Shown in pieces: positions 1-11,959 of a stretch of DNA of 64,000 nt. Position 1 is the stretch's first letter, and the number at the start of each line of letters is the position of its first letter. The notes beneath the pieces were generated by a model. That model saw only the letters and a list, made by a program, of their open reading frames with translations. It did not search any database and was not told the origin of the DNA. A program made the position numbers and the translations under genes. The DNA lies in contig NC_079477.1 in assembly GCF_026230105.1 (NCBI RefSeq), forward strand, positions 18,481,001 to 18,545,000, read 5' to 3'. Source of the DNA: Diorhabda sublineata (taxonomy: Eukaryota > Arthropoda > Insecta > Coleoptera > Chrysomelidae).

Positions 1-235
1 ACTTACATTTTAATCGGCGGTAAGCTCTCGACTGTAGAAGTGCATCTAACTTTTTGTCATCAGTAAATTGAATATTTCCACTTGATTTTTCATTATTTTT
101 TACATGTCCAGTTTCACGAAACTTTTTTCAGTTTTGCTAACTGTAGACTGCGTAACGTGTTGACCAAGGTATTTATAATTAAAAATTTCACAAACCTCCT
201 TCTGAGTTCTTGTTTTATTACCTCAACCAATCATA
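1..235 (-). pseudogene. Transposase N-terminal fragment (helix-turn-helix), truncated by window edge
   Basis: On the minus strand one frame reads RTQKEVCEIFN, then QHVTQSTVSK. After a frameshift a second frame reads KFRETGHVKN followed by TDDKKLDALL. The order, a helix-turn-helix then a 'FRETGHVKN' linker and a short basic/proline-poor linker, is typical of the DNA-binding N terminus of insect Tc1/mariner-superfamily transposases. The catalytic DDE part would lie to the left of the window. At least one frameshift separates the two halves, so the copy is dead. It could belong to the same group as the transposase tail at 48150-48500, but no overlap exists to test this. Confidence 0.55.
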
Positions 236-2523
236 ATTAAAATGTGTATTCTTCGAGTCTCGGACAAATGAGTTATATCTAAATTTAATACCCGCACAAA
301 TGTTATACTGACGCCTTATTGTAACTTTAAATACCTAAATTAGGTTAGTATATTTTAATAGACCAGACAATATTGCTTATTTAAAAGTTAGGATAACTGT
401 AAAATTTAACAAAATAACCCCTGAGGTCATATAATATGTTGTACAAGAATTCCAAAATCGCTTCGGTTATTATCAAGAAATAAATTGTGTTCGTTCTGAA
501 CATTTTATTCAAGTACATTGAAAAATACATTATTAATAGTATGCGACATTATTATCTTCATTCTACGTAAAGTTTTGTGATAGAGACATCACAATTTTAC
601 ATCTTATAAATTATTTTTTTCAAATATGATTGTACCAAATTCAATAAACTTTATATTGAATACACTTCATATTACTGTACATAGGACTAAAATTCCTTTC
701 CAATAACGTACCACACTACACCCTTTCTAATTGAAAATTTTCGAAAGGGTGATTATAATTCACGGAGAGTGCTGAAAGGGGATAATATTTTCTGTAAATT
801 GTCAATTTAAGATTGAAAACTGACCTTTTTCAAGTTTTTTCACGAATGTTTATAGTACAGCCTTGAGAAATAAAATTATAACAAAGGTGGTTTCGAAGAG
901 AATCTGGAAATTATATTTGAGTTTGTATGTCTAGGTACTGTTGAAAAGCGTGATTGAAAAAATAATGAAAAAGTCTCAATTTACATACACAACCTGATTA
1001 AGGGTAGTAACAGTAACAATTATCGAATTCTTTAGAAAATTTTATGTATATATGTAATAAGGAAAGATATAATTCTACTTAACCGATTTCTTCAAACTTA
1101 GTAGTCTTGAAAACAATCATAATAATAAAACTGAACCTAATAAGTAATATGCACCCTAGAGGGCATCATGTAAGTTTTTTATATGTAGTTTTCTTTTGGA
1201 AATCCATAATTGCAGCATGTATTTTTCATCAGGGGTTCTTGAAAACCATACGTATATATCCTTTTATCTGCCTTAAACATTTTTCTTTCAATATAAATCA
1301 TCTATTATGTTCGCAGGTTGAAACATATTTATACAATTTTGTACTAATTGACTTTTCACGCCTTATTAATAATAATTTCAATATTACTGTTAGTATTAGT
1401 GGAATAATATTGAGGAAGTGCAATTAGGTATATAAATATAAGTACATTAATGCCCTTCAAAATAGCTACAGCTCAAATTGAAAACATATGGTCATAAAAT
1501 ATTGAATGTATTCTTCAACAAGAAAGTGAAAGAATGAATGTTAGAAAATAAAATTGAAGTTTAACAATTGACGTTTAGTAGTCAAACATTATGGTATAAT
1601 ATGAATAAAAAGCTCGGCCTGCAAGAATCATTCTATGTTTAAGAGCCCGCCTTCAAGAAATTTGCAACGGTTGTACATCTTGAGACTATTAACAATTTCT
1701 TGATAGTATGTCAAGATATATGAAATCTATAGAAAATGTGATATAAAATAGTGATATGATTTTGGTAATAGGTGAGTTCTTTAAAAAAAATACCTTTAAT
1801 AGTTGGTCTAGCTTCACTGACACTGAGCTCGTGTACCAACCCTTGACAGTCGGACGCGACTCCCGCATGTTAAAAGAAGAAAAGCACGGACCGAGGATGA
1901 AAACCGCTCTTATCTTTGCTACTTTTACCAGGTATCGTACCAGTTTTGTCGATGGAAAAATAGACCATTTACATAGAACCTGGACCGGACATAGTGATTA
2001 AAGTGGACTCTATTCAGGTGCTCTGTTTAAGTAACTATAGGCATGTGGTGATAATTGAAACATTGAAAGCATCTCTTAATTGAAAAAACAATATATTCAA
2101 TGTATGTGAATGCCTCGTGATTTATATTAAAAATATCTGATTCTAGATCATGGAAAATGCACCTCGAAAACTATGACCGTTAAAGATCGAATAAATATAT
2201 ATCTACGCAGAAATAACCTACGTATTCTCAAAGGGTTTTTGACGCGACGTCGTCACTTGAATGAAAGCCTTGAGAGAATAAGAACAAAAAAGCATTGCAT
2301 GTTTCACACCTTTTTGACGATACATATATAAAATAGTGGAGGATGAAACTCCTTTCAAATTTTTACAACGATTTACTACTACAAGAAGTTTCTTCATCTA
2401 ATATTCATTTATAATATAACTTTATACATACACATTTCGATATTTTTTATCTGCGTGTCTGCTTACACTAGATTGGTGCTCCATCTTCTTAGATAGGTCT
2501 TGCTAACCTCTCGTTGTTGAGAT
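236..2523. other. AT-rich stretch with no supported gene
   Basis: The stretch is AT-rich with many stop codons in all frames. A less AT-rich patch at about 1805-2010 carries an 81-codon open frame on the + strand (1756-2001), but its product matches no family I know and its start has no supporting context. No terminal repeats, tandem repeats or RNA structures were recognised. It may be old transposon DNA. Confidence 0.5.
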
Positions 2524-2531
2524 CTCATCAG
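2524..2531. repeat. hAT target-site duplication, left copy (CTCATCAG)
   Basis: This 8-bp direct repeat is identical to positions 3172-3179 and abuts the left end of the hAT derivative. It marks the insertion site. Confidence 0.9.
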
Positions 2532-3171
2532 TAGGGTTGCAACATCGCTTATAAAAAACATCGATGTCAGAACATCAATATTTTGCAAAGTGAAACATCG
2601 ATGCTAGGAGCATCGAAGTTTATGAACGATTTAAAGATGTTTTTTCATTTATTTTTGGAAGATAATAATTATTTCAATTTAACAGAAATGAACTATTTCT
2701 TTTTTAAACACAGAATTATGACAACGTCGTGCCTAATACGCGGTTTCTCTTCTTGGTAATACATAGTAGATCCAGCTTCAGAGAATAACCTCTCACTGTG
2801 TACCGAACTTGCCACGATAGGCAAATAGGTCATCACCAACGCATTTCCTTTATTGGAGAAACAGTAGATGACAGAAACATATGAAATTTTCTTTCTTCTT
2901 TACTTTTATCTTTCGTATTTATTTCATTTTTTAATAGCTCCATAATATTTGTTACTTTCATTATTATCGCCTTTTTCCGATTCGTCAGAAGACTTATTTG
3001 AGATAGTTTCATTACTTATTTTATGTTTATTATTTATGTTAAATGGATATACATATCACATATCACACATCGTTCTCAAGACATCATTCATTTAGAGCGA
3101 TGTTACATCGATGTTTGAGTTTCGAACAGAGTTTCGATGTCGATGTTTGACACACCCCTTTTACATCCCTA
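2532..3171 (-). mobile_element. hAT-family derivative, 640 bp, with 8-bp target duplication
   Basis: The ends are TAGGGTTGCAAC (2532) and, read inward on the other strand, TAGGGATGTAAA (from 3171), an imperfect inverted repeat. Both sides carry the perfect 8-bp duplication CTCATCAG (2524-2531 and 3172-3179); 8 bp is the hAT signature. Inside, the minus strand reads SSVHSERLFSEAGSTMYY at about 2830-2760, the conserved ERxFSxAG region of the hAT C-terminal dimerisation domain. No catalytic core remains, so this is an internally deleted non-autonomous copy that would have relied on a transposase supplied elsewhere. Both ends hold several copies of a CATCGATG-type motif, probably subterminal transposase-binding sites. 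Confidence 0.9.
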
Positions 3172-3179
3172 CTCATCAG
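3172..3179. repeat. hAT target-site duplication, right copy (CTCATCAG)
   Basis: This is a perfect match to 2524-2531, directly after the right terminal sequence ACATCCCTA of the hAT derivative. Confidence 0.9.
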
Positions 3180-4615
3180 CGGTGGCTCTTGAATATATCT
3201 ATGTACCAATAATGAAGCTGACTATTTTCTTTTTAGTTTGTTATACTGTTGGTAAATTCATCTACCAACCTCTTTAAGCTGTATATAACCGGTAGGTGTA
3301 TGTGAAAGGTCTCACGAAGTTGGCTTTCAGTTCAAGGTGTCAGTAGTGTTAAATAAGTAGGTGGGCCATAACCGGTGCGATAATTAAACATAGAAAGCAA
3401 AAAGTGAGAAATGCAAACTTCAGATTCATCAAGGTATCACAATCAATTATCCGTTTAATTTCTGATATTTGATCAAATATGGAAAATAGTTGAACGAGTA
3501 AAGACGTTCGGTTACACGAACGAAAAATTATGACTTTGAAAAATAAATAATCAGCGACAAATACTTTTTTGTTCCAGAACAGGTATAAAATTGGTTTGTG
3601 GAGGTAAGCACAGTGAATACCGTCGCATAATCAAAGCACAAAACAAATTTATTCATTGAAATGTAGATACAAATATATAGTTAGTAATAGCGATATAACT
3701 CTGATTCCGAAAGTCGGAAACTTCCAATTGTTATTAAATCTCCGATTTTAACTTCGACTCCAATATCTTTGAATCGGAGATTGTCAGGTTGTTTTAAAAG
3801 CTTACTTCATGAGTATAATGAAGAAAAACGTATACCTATTGGTAACGATAGTGGTCTAATCTATGAGCCATTGAGAAATAGATTAGATGGAGATAAAGCT
3901 TTTGTTTGTTAAATATAATTTGCTTTTTCTGGTAACACTTCATATAATTCAAATTACAGCTTGTATTGTGTAAGTTTTAATTTTACAGTTAAATCTTAGT
4001 ACTGGAATTAAGGAGGTTAAAATATCTTCGTATATTTTATTTTATCAAACCTGCCCTTCATTCTACAGTCAAGGAACATGATTTTTTAACATCATTTTTC
4101 TCGAAATTTTATAAAGCGCTTAACAGTATAATATGACAATGTCTGCAAATGCCCAGCACCTCATTTTTCAGTAACGGACATTGACGATCAGGTCGGCAAA
4201 TATTCTTCTTTTACTTTTTATAGAACATCGTAAGAGAATAAGCTTTGGAATTAACCATCTTCGAACCTTTACTAACTACCTGATATTGCCGCTTACTGTA
4301 ATTACCTTTCACGAAATTGGAAAGTGTCTCTTCAAGTACTATTTTTCGCTCTTTGACTTGGTCCTCGGAAGATCTATGGGACGAGGCTTTCGAAGGACTC
4401 CCTGCTGTACCTTCCCTCATCACATGGGCTTCATTGATTTTTTAGCTCGCCCGAGCTTCATTTGGGTGGCATATGCAAGCACATCAGTGTTATGTATAAA
4501 GCTTGTGAACGGTCTTCCTGGGTCTATTGTTTTCTCACAGCCCATTATAATTATTATTATGCGAAAGACATATGCTTAGAGTCGGTATTATTTACCTATC
4601 CCGAATAGAAATTAT
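3180..4615. other. No supported gene; one composition-shifted open patch
   Basis: The stretch is mostly AT-rich and closed. At 4181-4579 (+) and 4211-4423 (-) both strands stay open across a patch with higher GC than its surroundings. I recognise neither product. It lies directly beside the endonuclease fragment at 4620-4985 and might be another remnant of the same retroelement, but no motif supports this. Confidence 0.4.
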
Positions 4616-4619
4616 CAAA

Positions 4620-4985
4620 AGGATTAGGCTCGGTTCACATAATGCACTGTGGGGCAAATATCCAATATTACAGCCTTCTAGATGTCGGTAAATGTGTTTT
4701 TTGGTAATCCCAATTTGGTGATGCTATCGTGCAGGGTCTTAGGCACGACGCCGGTTGCTGACATAATAACTGGTACTATTCTCACATTTTCGCTGCGCAC
4801 ATCTGTTTAATATTAACTGCGAGATCCGCGTATTTGACTAGTTTCTCCTGGTGGTTGTTGAGAACGTTATGAGTTTTCGGTATAGCTACATCGACCAGAA
4901 GGACTGAATTGACTCTTCTATCAACCGCCACGTTGTCAGGTCTGATATTCGTCACATGTCTATCGGTGTTAATGGAACTACCGTA
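4620..4985 (-). pseudogene. Restriction-like endonuclease domain of an R2/R4-type non-LTR retrotransposon (fragment)
   Basis: On the minus strand from about 4970 the frame reads RPDNVAVD, then SVLLVDVAIP, then EKLVKYADLA. After a frameshift it continues with a VPVIM-type strand and PKTLHDSITKLGLPK, then a C-terminal KAVILDICP helix. This order matches the C-terminal PD-(D/E)xK nuclease that R2, R4/Dong and related elements place behind their reverse transcriptase: a PD pair, an Asp on a following strand, and a helix with 'EKlxKYxdL'. The nuclease would nick target DNA for reverse transcription. The reverse transcriptase is not seen nearby and at least one frameshift is present. The clade assignment is from the endonuclease pattern alone. 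Confidence 0.55.
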
Positions 4986-5340
4986 TTAGAGTCTAAAATT
5001 GTCATTTTCGAACATCTTCTACGGCTAAAACTTTTTTTTTCTATAAAAAAATTCAGACGGATTTACATGATTAATTGATAGAGGTTCTGAGAACAATTTC
5101 AAAATTATCTCCAGTTTGTATAAAAAGTACTCAAATCAGCGGCTCATTCATGAAATATTCGGTTTCACTATAATACACACATCAAATGGTTCCCCAAGGT
5201 AAGATAGTAAAACGTTAAAAGATCATCATTAGTCTTAACAAAAAAATATATAATTTCTAAAAAAGAAAACAATTATTCAAGTATAGGCCAACTGTGTACA
5301 TTTCTTTAATGTCGAAATGTTTCTGAAATGCGTGTGTAAC
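4986..5340. other. AT-rich spacer, nothing recognised
   Basis: This is a short spacer between two transposon relics, with an A-rich run near 5260. No open frame or repeat was identified. Confidence 0.5.
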
Positions 5341-6010
5341 TATACTGTCTTAGTCTGTAATTTTATGATTTGGAACCACAGCTAAAATATCAAAATCATC
5401 AACAACGTCGGCTATTTCCTGAATAATTGAGAATATACCTATACCCTGTCGACTACCCCTTCTTCTATTTCTTCGGCAACTGCAGTATCGGAATTTTCAT
5501 ATAATACGGATTCTAATTAATCGTCTGACTTTGAATCATCATTAGGGGCAGTTGCGCTTTTACCTGGCTCTACCTTTTAAAGTTTCACCTTGTAGATTCA
5601 GCTTTGAATTTTTTGGGTGTAGATAATTTACTAAAACACTGTAAAGGGCATTTTATCCACGCTGTCATTTCCAGAAATTAATTTTTTTGATAACTCTTTC
5701 TGGATCAAATAACACGACTCAAGTAATTCCGAAAGATGAAATTAATTCTTGCTTAATTGCTTAATAACAACAAGTAGAAAGAAAATGTGGAAAATCTTTC
5801 TTATCAATTGATTTGATAGTTGCACATGATTGTTTTCCTTGTGACAAAATAGATCTCTAAGAGCTTTTTATGCTCCAAAAAAAACCATATCCAACGGTTG
5901 TGTCAGATGTTTCGACTTTTTCAACAAACACACAAAAGCTATGTTATTTTCGTTGCATAAATGATATAAAAATGAAATTTTTTAATCTTTTGACAGATAA
6001 AAAATTTTGT
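5341..6010 (-). pseudogene. pogo/Tigger/jerky-type (DDE_1) transposase, C-terminal part
   Basis: The minus strand from about 5965 reads NNIAFVCLLKKSKHLTQPLD then MVFFGA, which is the conserved 'PPxxTHxxQPLDVxxF' block near the end of the DDE_1 core. Further on it reads VLFDPERVIKK with a 'GNDSVDKMPFTVF' continuation, like the family's 'SGIxPxxxxxVLKRLP' tail, and it ends in an acidic tail with EIADVVDDFDILAVVP and a stop near 5358. Stops and frameshifts interrupt the frame between blocks. The DNA-binding domain and first catalytic aspartates are missing here. A possible N-terminal relic of a similar element lies at 26760-27200. Confidence 0.65.
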
Positions 6011-6159
6011 GAAATTTTAATATTCACCCGCAAATAATCCCTTAGAATGATTGGATCGCCTTCTACCCGCAATTACTCAATTTAAATCACTATCTACTCA
6101 CAATTACTCAATGCCCTCAACAGTCTCATACAATGTATCAAATTAGGTAAGAGAAAGAA

Positions 6160-6290
6160 TTTTTTTTTTTTTTCGAAATTGGGGGCCTCACTTTAAGGCG
6201 TCATAATTTGTTAGGGGTGCAGCTTAGGATAGAGTTATATTGCCCCCCAGATCATAATTTGGGCTTCTCTATACGCATCTGCTCTGTGTG
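6160..6290 (-). mobile_element. Possible retroposed 3' end with poly(A) tail
   Basis: A run of 14 T at 6160-6173 is followed by about 120 bp of much less AT-rich sequence. Read on the minus strand this is a GC-richer stretch ending in a poly(A) tail, as a retroposed transcript or non-LTR 3' end would look. No coding motif or target duplication was found. Confidence 0.3.
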
Positions 6291-6302
6291 GAACATCTTG
6301 AA

Positions 6303-6456
6303 TATATATACAGTGAAAACGGACTTTTCTGAAAATTCCTTAAATATTCACATCACATTTTCACCTCATTTAACAGATTTTATTTGATTAATAAGCTGAT
6401 ATATCGACTACACTGTGTGACTACGCTGAATAATATATACAGTTAAAACGGACTTT
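6303..6456 (+). repeat. Dispersed repeat copy 1, flanked by a direct repeat
   Basis: Positions 6326-6429 match 9745-9848 at 97 of 104 positions in the same orientation. In this copy the 104-bp core is bracketed by two near-identical ~24-bp direct repeats containing ACAGTRAAAACGGACTTTT (near 6303 and 6432, 129 bp apart). The pattern fits a transposon-derived repeat with part of a second unit. The family is unknown. Confidence 0.75.
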
Positions 6457-7760
6457 TGCTTAAAAATATAAGACTTGTTATTGATACTAAATAGAGTGAG
6501 ATGGGTATAATTTGATATAATTGATTGAATCCTCTTAATAATCATTTTTTCATATTAGTACATAACCAAATATATTCTCTAGAATGTGCTTATCTAAAAA
6601 CCAAATATGATTTAAAATCAGTATTGAACTTTTATCAGAAATATCAGATATACTGGAATTTTCAATAAATAAACTGTAAACCTTCGAAAACAACTATAGA
6701 TATGATATCGGAAATTCTACCAACGAGATATAAATGTTCTATTCAATCACAAAAAATTATTGCTATTGTTTTTATTAGATAAAACGGAAGTGAAATATAT
6801 TTGTCATAATTTTTCATTTATTCATTTGAAATATGAAATAAAAGATACAACGTGGTGGTACAAGTCTTGATGATAGAACATTAAAACAATAAACGCGTAT
6901 TTTACTTCATTGTCTAAGTCAGATTAAGGCTATCTTCAATTTTAATTAAGTGCCATCTGATAGTATTCCACGTTTATAGAAAATAAATAAAAATAAATAT
7001 GTTTATTTCTTAAAGAAAAATAAAATATTGCATCTAGTTGTCTCATAGTATACGAGTTTTGTGCGTATATCCTGGAATGTACTTTTGATCGGCATGTCTA
7101 GTTCTGTTAGATGTATAACCAGTTATAATTAAATTCACAGAGTACATTACTGTCTTCTTAAACGTCAAAAGTAGGAAATTTATTCATATTATTTATGAGC
7201 TTTTTCAAAATCTTGAATGTTGAATACAATTAGTTGACTACCGGTTGTTATATTGCCATAAATTTCATATTTTTTATGAAGTTTATCCGTAAGCTGAAAC
7301 ATTATAATAGTATATGTGAGATCGATTTGATAACTATTTTTTGTCAATAACCACAGTTGTATCTGATAAAATGTAAGATATTGGTATGTGTGACTAGAAA
7401 ATACTATAGTTTATTTCAGAAAGGTATAGAATAATAAAGCCTGATTAGGTATGCAAAGCGACCATATAGTGACCCAACGAATATTTACACTTTCATAGTT
7501 TGGCATTGATTTCATTGTAAATTTTTTTTTATCAAGTGCAGGTAGTACCACCCGGGTTGGGGTCAATATATGGGTTTAGCCTATGGTTATATCCATTCAC
7601 AAACAATGAAAATAGTCTGCCAAAGGCGTGCTGGTACATTCTTGTAAAACGGAAAGAATTTTATTTTAACAGAATAAAAATTAGGCATTATGTACATAGT
7701 ATTAGGTACACTTATTTTTTATTGAACATTATAGAAAAAATACATTATACAGAAATTAAA
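6457..7760. other. AT-rich stretch without a supported gene
   Basis: The stretch is strongly AT-rich. An open frame at 7536-7766 (+) has no recognisable domain, and its right end overlaps the transposase pseudogene on the other strand. No inverted repeat matching the right side of that transposase was identified, so the left boundary of the element is not defined. Confidence 0.4.
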
Positions 7761-9058
7761 TTATAAAAAATCATAATTTTCTTCATCATTTGAGGAACTG
7801 TAATCTCCTCTTGACGTTATAATTAACGGGTCGACGATCCGATCGATCAAGTAGTCAAGATCCCACATATTCTCCTCTTCTTTAAAGACATGCTGGACTG
7901 CTTTTCGCTTAGCTTGGTTTGATCAAACAGTAGCTTAACGTCTTTCATTTTAAATGTCGTGTTGTGTCTTGCTACAAATCCTTTCACTTGCGCCTATATA
8001 AGTTCTATAGGATTTAGTTCGCAAAGTGGTGTGCGGAGCACAGTTACACTATGTTTTCTGCTATATCTTCTACGGCGTATTTCATAAAACGATGTTTGTA
8101 TAAATTTGCTATAGCTAATAGTTCTTTTTTTATCAAATTATCTTCAAATTCAATACTTTTGGTGGTTAACCAGTCAATAATTTCTTGTTTTCTCGAAGAT
8201 GAAGTTGGAGTCTTCTCTCTTGCGCTATCCATAACTACTACTGAATCAGCCGGAAGATATTTTATCATTTCACTAAAATAGTCTTCAAAATCATCCGAAT
8301 CCATGTCCTTATGGTAATCTCCCGTATGGCATGACTGAAATGTTAGCAAACCTTCTTTTAAAAATCTCTCTTCGCTTACAATATGGACGATTATTAGTCT
8401 TTTCTCTTTACCTGAAGGCACCTTAATACCCGTTGACAGGCCTTCCATGAAAGCTTGGCGAACACTGGTTAAATTTTTGTCTTGCCACATTTTTTGTACT
8501 GTATAACCTTCATCAATCCACGTCTCATCAAGATAAAAGATTTTTCTTCTGCTCTGTTCTGTACAGCTTTATAATTCTTAAGTATTTTCGTCGCCAGCAA
8601 ACGATTGCATCGCTTTCTAGTAAAAGTGCTTCACGGTTATGCTTTTCCCAGGCAAAATCCATATTTCTCAAAGTGGTCTATAAAAGTTTTTTAGTTATCA
8701 ACGAAATACTGTCATCCTGACAAAGCTCCATTAAAATCTTATCTAGGGTGGATATTTCTTTTTTAGAATAAAAGAGTGAACTTTTCTTCGAATTACACTT
8801 TTGATGTCTTCATCAAGGTCTGCCAGGACTTTTCTTGGGAGGTTTCACTTGGCCTGCTATCTTTCTCCCCCGCAATAATTTAAAAACGGTTGACTTTTCA
8901 ACTCCAGTCAATCGGGAACATCGGTCGACAGTTTCTTTTACAGTAAATTTCGGGTAATCGTATTTTATGCAATCGTGTACATTTAAAATAATGAGTTTTT
9001 CATTCACTGATAGTTGAGAATTATTGGAACATCTTTTCGTTGGTGTAAATTTCGCCAT
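7761..9058 (-). pseudogene. Tc1/mariner-superfamily (DDE_3) transposase pseudogene, nearly full length
   Basis: The minus strand starts with ATG at 9058 and an N-terminal domain (KFTVKETVDRCSRLTGV.. helix-turn-helix). It continues with VIRRKVHSFILKKK, ALLLESDAI and WRRKYLR, then the first catalytic Asp in IFYLDETWIDEGYT (about 8545-8500). The best block, 8490-8044, holds KRLIIVHIVSEERF, GDYHKDMDSDDFEDYF and the second Asp in SVVVMDS (codon 8227-8229). The Glu lies in RTPLCELNPIELI (codon 8003-8005), followed by AQVKGFVARHN and an acidic end (SSSNDEENYDFL) with its stop at 7761-7763. Several frameshifts and stops make it inactive. Related copies lie at 26190-26730 and 48550-49620. About 73 residues separate the second Asp from the Glu, wider than in typical mariner or Tc1. 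Confidence 0.85.
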
Positions 9059-9095
9059 TTTATTACTAATTTTATATTACTGTGAACACTATTTA

Positions 9096-9200
9096 CGGCT
9101 TAACAGCAAATAATGATGCGTTAAACTAAACAAATATCCTTATAAAGGTCTAAAAATTTTGAGTAAGGCACCATTGCTCTTACGGCGCATAGTTAAGCCG
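9096..9200. repeat. Short inverted repeat upstream of the transposase pseudogene
   Basis: CGGCTTAAC (9096-9104) and GTTAAGCCG (9192-9200) are perfect inverted 9-mers about 87 bp apart, placed just upstream of the transposase start at 9058. They may be part of the 5' end of that element. No matching copy was found beyond the 3' end of the gene. Confidence 0.4.
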
Positions 9201-9743
9201 AATCTGAAATAGGGTTGGAATTAGGCAGAGGCACTAATAGAAGGTTAAACGGTACCTGTTAATCGCAAAACGTAACAGTATAATCTACTACCTAAGTAAT
9301 CCCTACACAATATTTCAAGACCTACACCTATGGCCGACAAAGAAATTGAGCTCTATACCTTTCTGAAATAGATTATAATAGGTTGCGTTTGTCTTCATAT
9401 CTACTGTTATTTATATTCGCTAATTTCTAATTACAATCCATAAATAAGATTGGGAATATATTAAGGTATATTTCTGCTGAAATTAGTTACCAAAAAAAGT
9501 AAATATTGGTAAATTTAAATAGAATACTTTGAACTCATTATCTTTTATGCTGGCAATGGGATATTACTTGCTAAACTCCACCATTACTACTGTTCATTTG
9601 CAAATAAATTGAAAGTTTTTGCTCTCTTCAACTGTAATTTCAATCTTAACTTGTTTGTAGGCGGTACATCGGTAGTACTAAACATATTATAGGCAATAAA
9701 TGGTGTAGATATTTGAGTACATTATCTTAAAGTCTGTATCATC
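9201..9743. other. No gene recognised
   Basis: This AT-rich stretch lies between the transposase relic and the second copy of the dispersed repeat. No motif was found. Confidence 0.5.
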
Positions 9744-9744
9744 A

Positions 9745-9848
9745 TTTCTGAAAATTCTTTAAATATTCAAATCACATTTTGACCTCATTTAACAGATTCT
9801 ATTTGATTAATAAGCTGATATTTCGACTACATTGTGTGACTATGCTGA
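9745..9848 (+). repeat. Dispersed repeat copy 2
   Basis: It is about 93% identical to 6326-6429 over 104 bp in the same orientation, without the flanking ACAGTRAAAACGGAC direct repeats of copy 1. The two copies are about 3.4 kb apart. Confidence 0.75.
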
Positions 9849-11959
9849 TTGATTATTTGTAAATAGGTGGATAGAATGCTCGCTGATACAAAAAATCCCA
9901 ATTCGTTGGAAATAAAAATTTCATCTATAAATAACGAAAATTGTCATAGAATAGTACTAAACACACTCTTTAGACTACCACTACAACAATCCTCACATTA
10001 CACTGTTTGACGTTTCGCAAAATTTGACGATCTACTTCTGAGCTCTTGTCAACTTCGGATAATTCAAAGATGCCATTATATTTGGAAAAATCGTTTGAAT
10101 CTAAATTTTCGTTGAAAAAAGGTATTATAGCCATAATTTATCCTGCTCTGGCCGAACCCATGACTAAAAAACTGAAAAGAGAGAAGACGAATACAAACAC
10201 TCGTCAGACATTTACAAAAGCTTCATCTTTTCATTCAATTTTCCAAATAGTGAAGGTCATCGTTCAATTATGACTGAAATTGGGAAAGATAAAGGTTTTG
10301 TTGAGAAATGCAGAAATGACTTCTGTTTTATTGAAGAATTGGAACTAAATCATACTAAAAAACAAAAGACAGAACTAAAATGTAACCTATCAACACTGTG
10401 CAGAAAAAATGAACTACTAGTGAGAGTGTTCAATAATTATATCAATGGTAGTAAAATAGGCTATCAAACGAATACAATTACACTGCCACAATGATGTACC
10501 ATATTTTAATAATTGATACAAACCTGAAGAGTGTGATGATACTGTCAGTTTGCTGCCTGGGTAATGCATTGGAGGGCAAGTCAATTAATGGAAAGTTTTG
10601 AAAATAATTATGATCTCTTATATATTCGACATTATAGATTATAAAATATTGGCCTAATCTTTTTTAAATAATATTGCATGAAGAATCACAAAGCTTTTAA
10701 TATTGTAAATATCATTTCTGCTCATTTCTGCTGTTGGAATAACGATATCCGTCTATAGTCGTTATGAACTTAACTTTTTTGCTCCCTTTCTTGTAAGGCT
10801 GAAACGTCTATTTTATACTTCATCATTGTTTTTACTAGATTCCATAAAGCTCCTCCCTCGAAAGTAGACTTTTTCCTTATTGTCATCTAATTGAGATTCT
10901 CATTACTGTCTGTTAGCTTTTCAAGCTATTCTCTTCTTTTTCTTCTTATAGTTGTTCCAGCAGATGGGCACATGTCGCCACTTCTGCTCCTTTACGTCCA
11001 TCAAACTTTCCATTCTCATTAGTAGTTCATTTTTTTCTACGCCGATTTAATAGGTTCCATCTTAGTTTTTTCTTGTGTTTTTCACTATGATTACATGCTT
11101 TCGCAAGCGTATTATCATACAAACCCACTATCTTTTCCGCTTTCTCCATAGGAAGCTGCTCCACTAAATAAACTATAATCCCCATTTTTTGAATTCCGAT
11201 TTTTCTATAACTTTCGAAGATATAATATAAGAGATATAAATGTGAGTTCAAACATATATCCAGTCATATACTCATATTTCATTTCATCGCGCCATATGAT
11301 TGCTACTAGCCTTTTGTCACCTCCACGGAACTTTAAATTTCTATAGTTTGTCCTAGATATTCCAAGTTGTGCGTGTTAATAAGGTTTGTTGTGATCATAA
11401 CGAAAATATTTTATACGACAAAACGGTTTTAATACTGATGTTCAGTTGTCATAAAAGAGAAAGAGGGAGTTACTACAAGTGTACAAGTGCGATTGGAATC
11501 GACATTCCAAAATATTGAAATACCACGTCTAAACACTATCCTACTAATTTGTGATTAGTTAATACTAATCCCCTAAATAAATTTAAAAATTTGTACAAAA
11601 TAATAACCATATTGTATATTATATGAATAAGTAACTTTTCTGAGGTTGAAAACACTATAGGTGATTATACTTTTAATTTACACCATGTTTATCATGTCAA
11701 GATATGGAGAAAAAATAGTTCCAACTTTAAATCAAACATTTTTTATATATACATTATATTGAAAATATTCCGACTAAGGATTGATTGATAAACGTTCTGC
11801 GCCATCATTACTGCACTTCCTCCTGAAATGTATAATAAAATCCATCCTCTTGTACTAGTGAGTAAAAGTACGTGAGATAGCTAATGTGAAGTTTCCAATC
11901 AGATGGATACACAATGTTTTGCATGAAAGGTTAGTTGTGATTAATTGATGCTGATCAAA
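9849..11959. other. No supported gene; weak open frames
   Basis: Two consecutive open frames on the + strand (10046-10273 without an ATG start, and 10270-10494) and one on the minus strand (11027-11251, lysine-rich end) have no recognisable domain. The + strand pair abuts with a 4-base overlap and has a lysine/glutamate-rich composition. Each could be decayed transposon coding DNA or chance. No repeat boundary was seen. Confidence 0.35.

Noticed and set aside
1107..1427. 106-codon + strand frame
   Set aside because: It has a hydrophobic AT-driven composition (Phe/Ile/Asn/Leu) and no domain, splice or start context.
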